Positions 57,409 through 64,000 of a DNA stretch of 64,000 nucleotides are shown here, one piece after another. Position numbers and translations under genes: made by a program. Below the pieces are notes generated by a model, which was not told where the DNA came from, searched no databases, and saw only the letters and a list, made by a program, of their open reading frames with translations. The stretch spans positions 682,001-746,000 of the forward strand of contig NZ_CP018789.1 in NCBI RefSeq assembly GCF_002139855.1, in the 5' to 3' direction. The DNA is from Campylobacter porcelli (GTDB taxonomy: Bacteria; Campylobacterota; Campylobacteria; Campylobacterales; Campylobacteraceae). Within the stretch, counting starts at the first letter, position 1. The number at the start of each line of letters is the position of its first letter.

Positions 57409-58756
57409 AAGAGCGAGATTTTTTCACTTCATCTGCGATTAAGAAAGCAAGCTCTAGGGCTTGATCGGCATTTAATCTTGGATCGCACTGGGTTTCATAG
57501 CGACTAGCAAGAGCCTCTTGAGTAACCTTAAATGCACCACCAGTACACTCTGTAACATCTTGTCCTGTCATCTCTAAATGCACCCCACCAGCTATAGTGC
57601 CACAAGCATTATGAATATCAAAAAAGCTTTTAACTTCTTTTAAAACATTATCAAATTCACGAGTTTTATATCCATTAGAGGCTTTTACTGTGTTACCATG
57701 CATTGGATCGATACTCCATAGGATATTTAATCCTTCAGATTTAACATTTTTTAAGATATTTGGTAGGTAGCTCTCTATCTTATCAGCACCCATTCTAATT
57801 ATGATATTTAGGCGACCATTTTCGTTATTTTGGTTTAGTTTGTTGGCTAATTTTATCACATCATCAGCTGTGGCATTTGGGCCGATTTTACACCCAATTG
57901 GATTTTTAACTCCGCTTAAGAAATGGACATGAGCGTCATTAATACCTCTAGTTCTCTCACCTATCCAAAGCATATGAGCAGAGCAATCATACCAATCTCC
58001 ACTTAAGCTATCAACCCTTGTAAGTGCCTCTTCATATGGTAGTAATAGTGCTTCGTGAGAAGTGTATAGCTTAGTTTCGCTTAGGGTTGGAGTATTAGAA
58101 GTTGTAACCCCACAAGCCTCCATAAATTTAAGAGCATTTGTAAGCTCGGAAGCGAGTTTTTCAAATTTTTCATCTAATTCACTTCGCTTTACAAATCCTA
58201 AATTCCATCTATGAACTTCGTGTAAATTAGCCAATCCGCCTCTTGAAAATGCCCTTAGAAGATTTAGCGTAGATGCGCTTTGATAGTAGGCATCTATCAT
58301 TCTTTTAGGATCTGGGACTCTAGCTGATTCATTAAATTCAAATCCATTTATGATATCGCCTCTATAGCTAGGGAGCTTAACCCCATTTATCTCTTCAAAA
58401 TCGCTACTTCTAGGCTTAGCAAATTGACCAGCCACACGACCGACCTTGACTACAGGACAGCCACCAGCGAAGGTAAGGACAATTGCCATTTGTAATATAA
58501 TCTTAAACATATCACGGATATTTACTGCATTAAAGTTAGCAAAGCTCTCAGCGCAATCTCCACCTTGAAGTAAAAAGCCATGGCCTTGAGTGACCTTAGC
58601 TAGCTCATCTTTGAGATTTCTAACCTCACCTGCAAATACAAGTGGTGGGAGTTTGCTAAGCTTATCTTCGCACTCTCTAAGCTTGGTAATATCTGGATAC
58701 ACCGGTTGTTGTAAAATATTATAATCTCTCCAACTATCTTTATTCCATTTACTCAT
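57407..58756 (-). CDS. Class II 3-deoxy-7-phosphoheptulonate (DAHP) synthase
   Basis: First step of the shikimate pathway, condensing PEP and erythrose-4-phosphate. The 449-residue protein is the plant-like class II type: [11 protein letters not shown] with the metal-binding Cys, [25 protein letters not shown], and the [19 protein letters not shown] and [15 protein letters not shown] stretches. Its own promoter and terminator suggest a single-gene transcript. Symbols differ between annotations, so none is given. Confidence 0.95.
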   Translation of the reverse strand: MSKWNKDSWRDYNILQQPVYPDITKLRECEDKLSKLPPLVFAGEVRNLKDELAKVTQGHGFLLQGGDCAESFANFNAVNIRDMFKIILQMAIVLTFAGGCPVVKVGRVAGQFAKPRSSDFEEINGVKLPSYRGDIINGFEFNESARVPDPKRMIDAYYQSASTLNLLRAFSRGGLANLHEVHRWNLGFVKRSELDEKFEKLASELTNALKFMEACGVTTSNTPTLSETKLYTSHEALLLPYEEALTRVDSLSGDWYDCSAHMLWIGERTRGINDAHVHFLSGVKNPIGCKIGPNATADDVIKLANKLNQNNENGRLNIIIRMGADKIESYLPNILKNVKSEGLNILWSIDPMHGNTVKASNGYKTREFDNVLKEVKSFFDIHNACGTIAGGVHLEMTGQDVTECTGGAFKVTQEALASRYETQCDPRLNADQALELAFLIADEVKKSRS

Positions 58757-58788
58757 TTTTAACCTTTTGAATTTCTATAAAATGCGTG

Positions 58789-58794
58789 ATTATA
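58789..58794 (-). promoter_or_regulatory. -10 box for the DAHP synthase gene
   Basis: TATAAT on the minus strand, about 32 bases before the ATG, in the divergent gap with the M48 gene. Confidence 0.6.
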
Positions 58795-58848
58795 GCCAAA
58801 TAAATCTTAAATTCTAGCAAATTTAGGATTTTACTAGATAAATTTGGG

Positions 58849-58854
58849 TAGAAT
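58849..58854 (+). promoter_or_regulatory. -10 box for the M48 lipoprotein gene
   Basis: TAGAAT (context GGGTAGAATTAC) about 26 bases before the ATG at 58881. Confidence 0.5.
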
Positions 58855-58880
58855 TACTAACATAAATTTTAAGGAAAAAT

Positions 58881-59660
58881 ATGAAAAAATTTATATTGAT
58901 ATTTGCTCTTATATTTTTTGTTGGTTGTATGCAAAATACCACAAATGTAGGCCACTCTGAAGTTAATAGGGGTCAGTTAATGCTTATATCAAGCGAGGAG
59001 ATAAATGAGGCTTCTGCTAAGGCTTATACTCAGATAATTGATAAAGCAAGGGCGACAAATACGCTAAATAAAGACCCAAAATTAACACAAAGAGTAAATA
59101 ATATATCAAATAGATTAATTGCTAAAACTTTATATTTTAGACAAGATAGCTCAAAGTGGAATTGGGAGGTAAATGTAATTACAAGCGATACTATCAATGC
59201 TTGGTGTATGGCTGGTGGTAAAATCGCCGTATATACCGCAATTGTAGAGAAATTAAATTTAAATGATGATGAGCTAGCATTCATCCTATCTCACGAGATT
59301 GCTCACGCCTTAAGAGAGCATGTCAGAGAGCAGCAAAGCCAAGAGATGATAAAGAGTGGATTAATAAATGTAGCTTCGATTTTTGGGGTTGATAATACTA
59401 TTTTAGGGGTTGCAAATTTAGCTGCAAATGTGGGAATTTCGCTGCCATTTAGCCGTTCGCATGAGAATGAGAGTGATGAGATAGGGCTTGAGCTTGCTTA
59501 TATGGCTGGATTTAATCCAGATGGTGCGGTTTCACTATGGAAGAAGATGCAAGAGCACTCAGGCGATGGTGGATTGGAGTTTTTAAGCACGCATCCAAGC
59601 CATGAAAATAGAATAAAAAATCTACAAGCTCTAGCAGTTAAATTAAAGGCTAAGAATTAG
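58881..59660 (+). CDS. M48-family metalloprotease lipoprotein
   Basis: Probable envelope zinc protease of the LoiP/YcaL type, involved in quality control of outer-membrane or periplasmic proteins. The signal peptide ends in the lipobox FVGC (C16). The zinc motif HEIAH (H138, E139, H142) and a downstream ENESD with the likely third ligand E195 are present, so it appears active. 259 residues. AAGGAAAAAT precedes the ATG. The 3' end overlaps the convergent psd by 4 bases. Confidence 0.92.
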   Translation: MKKFILIFALIFFVGCMQNTTNVGHSEVNRGQLMLISSEEINEASAKAYTQIIDKARATNTLNKDPKLTQRVNNISNRLIAKTLYFRQDSSKWNWEVNVITSDTINAWCMAGGKIAVYTAIVEKLNLNDDELAFILSHEIAHALREHVREQQSQEMIKSGLINVASIFGVDNTILGVANLAANVGISLPFSRSHENESDEIGLELAYMAGFNPDGAVSLWKKMQEHSGDGGLEFLSTHPSHENRIKNLQALAVKLKAKN

Positions 59661-60448
59661 CATATATTAGCTATGCTTTGAGCTTGTTTGAGTATCATAT
59701 CTTTTTTGATTGTGTAGTTGATGGCGTTATTTTGAGTGATTATAACTATGGTTGAGCCTAGATCAAAATTACCTATATGTTCGCCTTTTTTTAAGCTTAA
59801 ATTATCATATTTATATAAAGCTTTGGTTAGATTTGAGTTGGTTTGAATGCGTGGTTCAAAGTCAAATTTCATTTTACCCACATTTAAAGCACCTACAAAG
59901 ACCATCCAGATTAATTTGCCATTTTTTAGCCTTGCTTTTAGCACGACTCTCTCATTTAACGCATAGAGATTATCATGCTTTAAAAGAGCGCTTTTTGCTA
60001 CGCTAAATAGCGTTCCAGGAGTGTAATTTAAACTCAAAATATCCATATCGCAAGGGGCGTGATAGTGGTGATAATCTCTTGGAGATAAATATATGTTTAG
60101 ATAGTCAAATTCGCCATCAAGCTCACTATCTTCAAGTGATTTGCCTAGTAGTTCATCTATTTTATACTCTTTGGATTTTATGCTATAAGCTTTTAGATTA
60201 TTCCCCTTAGCACACTCAAGGCAAAGCCCATCGCTTGGCGAGACAAAGCCATCGCCAAGTGGTCTTGGAGCTTGTAATTTTCTAGTAAAAAGAGCATTTA
60301 AACTATCATAGCTATTAATTGGATTAAACTCACTCATATCTATTTTAAATTTTTTAACATACCAGCTATTTATAGCATTTTGAAGCCATTTTGGAAATTT
60401 ATAGTGTGCGACCAAGCCAAAATAGTTTGAAAATTTATTATAATCCAT
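59657..60448 (-). CDS. psd: Phosphatidylserine decarboxylase
   Basis: Makes phosphatidylethanolamine in the inner membrane. It is synthesised as a proenzyme and cleaves itself; the LGST cleavage motif is at residues 230-233 (FDLGSTIVI), where the serine becomes the pyruvoyl group. Also visible: SPSDGLCLE, YLNIYLSPRDYHHYHAP and PGTLFSV. 263 residues, normal for the family. One base separates it from the upstream metallophosphoesterase gene. Confidence 0.96.
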   Translation of the reverse strand: MDYNKFSNYFGLVAHYKFPKWLQNAINSWYVKKFKIDMSEFNPINSYDSLNALFTRKLQAPRPLGDGFVSPSDGLCLECAKGNNLKAYSIKSKEYKIDELLGKSLEDSELDGEFDYLNIYLSPRDYHHYHAPCDMDILSLNYTPGTLFSVAKSALLKHDNLYALNERVVLKARLKNGKLIWMVFVGALNVGKMKFDFEPRIQTNSNLTKALYKYDNLSLKKGEHIGNFDLGSTIVIITQNNAINYTIKKDMILKQAQSIANIC

Positions 60449-60449
60449 A

Positions 60450-61547
60450 TTAATCTCCCAGCTTTAAATATACAATTTCACTATTTGTTCCAACTCTAAA
60501 TGGCGGTCCCCATAGTCCAGCACCGCTGCTTACTAGTAGTTGCATATTTTCATTGATTTTATATAGTCCATAGATATATTTTTGATTTATCCATACTAAG
60601 AGTGAAAATGGAAAAATTTGTCCGCCATGAGTGTGACCTGAAATAGCTAAATCCACATCTTTATTAAGATATTTTAAAGATCTAGGCTGATGGGCTAGTA
60701 AGATTGTAGGCAAATTTGAATTTACACTTTTGAAAGTTTGATTAAAATCGGGCTTAAATTTATCCATTTTAAAGCCGGTAATATCATATACACCTGCTAA
60801 ATTCACGCCTCCCATTTCTACACTTTCATTTTCTAAAACTCTAATTCCAAGCTCTTTAAATTTACTAATCAATCCATCAATTCCGTGATAATACTCATGA
60901 TTACCAACGACCATAAAGGTGCCAAATTTGCTTTTAACATCTTTTAAAGGATCTAAAAAATCGCCCAATTCATCACTACTTAAATCTACCAAATCGCCCA
61001 CGATAAATAAGGCATCTGGATTTAATAAATTTATTTTATCAACTATACTAGCCATATACTCTTTTTGAAAAAACTCACCTATATGCACATCGCTGATTAC
61101 TGCTAGATTTAATGGGGATTTGAGATTTTGAATTTTTACATTATATTCAGTGATTATGGTGTTAAAATTTGCATTATAAGCGCCAATTATAATATACAAA
61201 CAAAAGCCAAAAATCACACATATATCAATGATAAATTTAGCTATTTTTTGACTATTTTTTTTAAGCTTTTTTATAAAAAGTAGTGCTAAATTAAATGGCA
61301 AAATGGTGCAAAATAGCATAAAGCTTATACCTATGCAAATTATGGATACTTGATAGATTAGTGGCGGAAGCGGAGAGCTTTTAATGGCGATGAAATATGC
61401 AACCTCAAATAGAAATATAAGAGTAAAAATCAGTCTTAAAAGCCATTTAAATTTAGATATTAAACTATTTTTAAACCACCAATAACTATATAAATTCATA
61501 CCAAAAAATATAATTGTAGATAGTGGAATGAATATATGTGGACTCAT
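60450..61547 (-). CDS. Membrane-anchored metallophosphoesterase
   Basis: The 365-residue protein has four to five N-terminal membrane helices (about 5-130) followed by a calcineurin-like phosphoesterase domain with every metal motif: SDVHIGE, GDLVDLSS, GNHEYYHG, and SGHTHGGQIFP. Relatives include YkuE/YpbG-type enzymes and lipid UDP-diacylglucosamine hydrolase-like proteins; the substrate is not known. It lies between hisG (24 bases) and psd, so a phospholipid-related role would fit but is speculative. Confidence 0.88.
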   Translation of the reverse strand: MSPHIFIPLSTIIFFGMNLYSYWWFKNSLISKFKWLLRLIFTLIFLFEVAYFIAIKSSPLPPLIYQVSIICIGISFMLFCTILPFNLALLFIKKLKKNSQKIAKFIIDICVIFGFCLYIIIGAYNANFNTIITEYNVKIQNLKSPLNLAVISDVHIGEFFQKEYMASIVDKINLLNPDALFIVGDLVDLSSDELGDFLDPLKDVKSKFGTFMVVGNHEYYHGIDGLISKFKELGIRVLENESVEMGGVNLAGVYDITGFKMDKFKPDFNQTFKSVNSNLPTILLAHQPRSLKYLNKDVDLAISGHTHGGQIFPFSLLVWINQKYIYGLYKINENMQLLVSSGAGLWGPPFRVGTNSEIVYLKLGD

Positions 61548-61571
61548 TTAAAACCTTAATTGATGATAAAA

Positions 61572-62186
61572 TTACTTTTTGATAATGCTATTGATTTTAT
61601 GATAAAGCAAGAGAATTTCATCTCGTTTAGTGATAAAACTATTTTTATTAGCAATTAGATGAGCGCTACTTTGCATTATCTCTTGGGCTACTTTTAGGCC
61701 ATTTTGCTTCATTGTAGTGCCAGTCTCTACAATATCTACTATCGCATCGCTAAGCCCCACAATCGGAGCTAACTCAATTGAGCCATATAGCTTGATTATC
61801 TTTACTGCAACTGCCTTTTGGTCAAAATAATTTTTAGTGATATTTGGCATTTTAGTTGCGATTTTTAGCTCCGGTTTGGTGTAATCTAGCTCTTGATTAT
61901 CCTTAATCCCGATACAAACTCTGCATTTTCCAAGTCCAAGATCAAGTAGTCTAAGCACATCGCACCTATGCTCTTCAAGCACATCAAGACCTACTACGCC
62001 TATATCAGCAGCTCCTTCGGTTATATAAGTCGGGATATCTTGATTGCGAACCATTAGGAATTTAAACTCTCCTTTTTGCATAATGAGCTTTCTATCTTCA
62101 AATTTAAACTCATCACCAAAAATTTGAGTGAAAATCTCCAAGGTCTGATCAGCAATTCTACCTTTTGGTAGTGCTACACTTAGCAT
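61572..62186 (-). CDS. hisG: ATP phosphoribosyltransferase, short form
   Basis: First step of histidine synthesis. At 204 residues it is the short form: it ends soon after the PRPP-binding loop (DIVETGTTMKQNG) and lacks the roughly 80-residue C-terminal regulatory domain of the long form. N-terminal ALPKGRI and GAADIGVVGLD are conserved. Short-form enzymes of other bacteria need the HisRS-like HisZ subunit; no hisZ is in this window, and hisS here is a genuine synthetase. It overlaps coaX by 7 bases. C. jejuni, as I recall, has the long form in its his operon. Confidence 0.94.
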   Translation of the reverse strand: MLSVALPKGRIADQTLEIFTQIFGDEFKFEDRKLIMQKGEFKFLMVRNQDIPTYITEGAADIGVVGLDVLEEHRCDVLRLLDLGLGKCRVCIGIKDNQELDYTKPELKIATKMPNITKNYFDQKAVAVKIIKLYGSIELAPIVGLSDAIVDIVETGTTMKQNGLKVAQEIMQSSAHLIANKNSFITKRDEILLLYHKINSIIKK

Positions 62187-62806
62187 AAAATCTCCTTATT
62201 TTCATTTATGGCTCTTTGCATACCGCGAAAAATCAGCATTCTATCATATATGGATTGAGTAAAGTATTTAGATAAAAACTCACCATCTCCACCGGTGAGA
62301 TATATTGATTTTCCACGGGAGAATTCATTAATTAAGTTTACTATTGGCTTGATTATTCCATAACTAATAGCGTCTTGTGTGTGCTGTGGCAAACACTCTA
62401 GGTCTATTTGCGAATTCAGCGGTAGATCTAGACGCTTTGAAATAGTCTTTAAGCTAGATAGAGAAGTTGTAATTCCTGGTATGATAAACCCACCGATATG
62501 GCATCCATTTGCCATTAAATCAAGCGTGATGGCACTTCCAGCATCCACTATAAGCCCATTATTTATAGCGTAGCAAGCTGCGGCTCTATCTACTCCTAAG
62601 CCAATATAAGTGCTATTTAGATTAATATATGGCTCAATATCTATAAATAGTGGCTCTTGGATTTTTTGAGCTACTCTTTCATTTACATTTATATAATATA
62701 TTTTCTCTTTTGGTTCATAAAGATTAAACTCATCAATATTTAAATTCCAAATCTTCCTACCATCAAAAAAGGTGGCATGAGTATTGCCAATATCACACAA
62801 AATCAT
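62180..62806 (-). CDS. coaX: Type III pantothenate kinase
   Basis: First step of coenzyme A synthesis. The 208-residue protein has the ASKHA-fold motifs LCDIGNTHA near the N-terminus, GLGVDRAAACYA, and IVDAGSAITLDLM with the catalytic aspartate, and FIIPGITTSLSSL. Shorter than the common 255 residues, as in other Campylobacter. It overlaps the upstream unknown by 14 bases and hisG by 7. Confidence 0.93.
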   Translation of the reverse strand: MILCDIGNTHATFFDGRKIWNLNIDEFNLYEPKEKIYYINVNERVAQKIQEPLFIDIEPYINLNSTYIGLGVDRAAACYAINNGLIVDAGSAITLDLMANGCHIGGFIIPGITTSLSSLKTISKRLDLPLNSQIDLECLPQHTQDAISYGIIKPIVNLINEFSRGKSIYLTGGDGEFLSKYFTQSIYDRMLIFRGMQRAINENKEILC

Positions 62807-63119
62807 AGAATTTCCAATCTAAATTTGATTTTAAAACTTTCGAGCATATCGCAGAGTTATATAATAAGCCAAATTTAACTATATTAATGTCAAATTTACG
62901 CTTTACAAGCTCACTTATTTTTTTCAACTCTTCAAGCTCCTTATTTATAAATCTACTTTTAGACTCTCTAAAAAAAAGCAGATTATAAAATCCACTACTA
63001 TCAACACCTAAAAAGAGTTGATAGTTACGCTTTTTACTAAACTCCTTTATATCAAGGGTTTGTAGATTTTTAAGTAGAATTTTATGCTGGTTAAAAATAT
63101 TACAAATTCTATTATCCAT
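62793..63119 (-). CDS. Uncharacterised 108-residue protein
   Basis: I do not recognise a family. No signal peptide or membrane helix is visible. It is basic, with a beta-rich centre (YQLFLGVDSSGFYNLLFF) followed by a charged helix (INKELEELKKISELVKRKF). It abuts the upstream beta-propeller-like gene and overlaps coaX by 14 bases, so it is expressed with them. C. jejuni has a similar unnamed gene just before coaX, as I recall. Confidence 0.8.
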   Translation of the reverse strand: MDNRICNIFNQHKILLKNLQTLDIKEFSKKRNYQLFLGVDSSGFYNLLFFRESKSRFINKELEELKKISELVKRKFDINIVKFGLLYNSAICSKVLKSNLDWKFYDFV

Positions 63120-64000
63120 TATTTTAATTCTAATATTTCATCATCATAGTAAAAGGCATTTTCGCCCATAAAACTCTTTTTGCTAATCTCTGAGTTAAGC
63201 TCTACAATTTCAAGATTATTTAAATTCAAATCAGTGATAAACATATATCCAGTTTTTTCAATTATATATAGCTTATCATCTTTTGGGATAACGCCTGAGA
63301 ATATGGCAAATTTGAAGTTTTTGCTACTAAGCTTATTTAGTTCTAAATCTAAAATCTCCACCATTCCATCTTTTAAAAATAGATAAATTTTTCCAGAATA
63401 AATCAAGACATCCTTGATTTGACCATCATAGTGCTTAACTCCTTGAGTAGAGATCGCCATTAGCTTAGTAGCACTGGCTGCAAACATCTTATCCCCAAGG
63501 AGATCAAGGAATATAATATTATTAAAAAATGATTCACTACTTACTACTGCATCTCTTAATATGCGACCATTAAATTTATCTACTATCATAATTTTGCCAT
63601 CCAATGTTGGATAGACGATAATTGAGTTTAAAAATACTGGATTTGCCATCTTAGCGTCAATGGCATATGCTACGCCGACATTATACTCTAGTAGCAACTT
63701 GTCGCTTATCATATCTATTAGATAGATGGTATTATCCACGCTAAGTGCTGCAAGGTGGTTGTCATTTATAGATGCTGATACTATGCGAGTTTTAAATTTG
63801 GTAGTATAATACTCATCTTCGCCCATTAACACCTTAAAATTACCATCAATACTAGATATTAATAATTTGCCTTGATACTCGCCTAAGAAGTTATCATTTT
63901 TATCTAAATTTAGCTCTATTATATTACCATTTTTAAGTAGTATATTGCCATTTTTTAAGACAGCTCCATATCTACTAGTTTGCTGCAAAGATGAGCTCAA
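63119..64000 (-). CDS. Beta-propeller-like lipoprotein, 5' end outside the window
   Basis: The frame is open to base 64000, so the start, and probably a signal peptide, lie beyond the window; the first codon in view is not trusted as a start. The 293 visible residues contain repeated beta-strand units of a PQQ/WD-like propeller (for example KLLISSIDGNFKVL, NTIYLIDMISDKLLLE, DGKIMIVDKFNGRIL). The C. jejuni gene at this position is annotated as a putative lipoprotein, as I recall. Function unknown; such repeats usually mediate protein contacts. The last base is shared with the start of the next gene. Confidence 0.8.
   Translation of the reverse strand: MSSSLQQTSRYGAVLKNGNILLKNGNIIELNLDKNDNFLGEYQGKLLISSIDGNFKVLMGEDEYYTTKFKTRIVSASINDNHLAALSVDNTIYLIDMISDKLLLEYNVGVAYAIDAKMANPVFLNSIIVYPTLDGKIMIVDKFNGRILRDAVVSSESFFNNIIFLDLLGDKMFAASATKLMAISTQGVKHYDGQIKDVLIYSGKIYLFLKDGMVEILDLELNKLSSKNFKFAIFSGVIPKDDKLYIIEKTGYMFITDLNLNNLEIVELNSEISKKSFMGENAFYYDDEILELK

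Overview
The window is a gene-dense, AT-rich stretch of a Campylobacter chromosome. The genus call rests on gene content and order. The runs pheT-aroA-ispH-rpsA-x-serA, rluD-like-flpA-trmB-ftsE-ftsX-M23-pyrH-rpoZ-spoT-tyrS-NPD-amiA-mnmC, DUF342-ruvA-ddl-x-hydrolase-murF, clpS-clpA-aat-flgB-flgC-fliE-pbpB and aspB-cysE-speA-hisS-tmk-coaD-flgA match what I recall of C. jejuni NCTC 11168. Other support is a FlpA-type adhesin, menaquinone synthesis by the futalosine route (mqnC, mqnE), a CheB without a receiver domain, a GG-N10-GC sigma-54 promoter in front of flgB, and extensive use of TTG and GTG starts. A short-form hisG and a poly-C tract suggest a species other than C. jejuni, but I cannot name it from the sequence alone.

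Layout, plus strand 1-9193: pheT (5' end outside the window), aroA and ispH overlap. rpsA then has its own tandem promoters, followed by a membrane-anchored unknown, serA and efp. A C9 tract and a hairpin precede an SCO1/SenC copper chaperone. rodA (minus) and an RluD-type pseudouridine synthase (plus) diverge from a 53-bp gap at 10290-10342. 10343-25124 is a long plus-strand array: RluD-type enzyme, FlpA, TrmB, FtsE, FtsX, an EnvC-like LytM protein, then pyrH (own promoter), rpoZ, spoT, tyrS, an NPD flavoenzyme, an amidase and mnmC. 25227-28922 holds mqnC (minus), an MFS protein (plus), and cheB-cheR (minus). 29044-34930 (plus) holds a DUF342 protein, ruvA, ddl, a solitary Phd/YefM-like antitoxin, a hydrolase and murF.

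Minus strand from 40757 down to 34936: mqnE, a purine permease, a purine phosphoribosyltransferase, an MFS protein, a GT-C-like membrane protein and a pseudopilin, all nearly abutting or overlapping. 43891-40833: flgB, flgC, fliE, ftsI/pbpB. 48037-43932: smpB, a thioredoxin lipoprotein, clpS, clpA, aat. 57304-48128: murA, moeA, tRNA-Gly(GCC), flgA, coaD, tmk, hisS, speA, cysE, aspB. The last part has a class II DAHP synthase (minus), an M48 lipoprotein (plus), and a minus-strand run of beta-propeller-like protein (5' end outside the window), small unknown, coaX, hisG, metallophosphoesterase and psd.

Functional links: peptidoglycan and division genes recur (rodA, ftsEX with its LytM partner and amidase, ddl, murF, murA, ftsI). 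Adenine released by the futalosine pathway can plausibly be recaptured by the salvage genes beside mqnE. No gene-free stretch exceeds about 130 bases. I saw no insertion sequence, prophage, CRISPR array or rRNA operon. The window is mostly conserved core genome; the points worth attention are regulatory sites and family-level oddities rather than a large accessory island.
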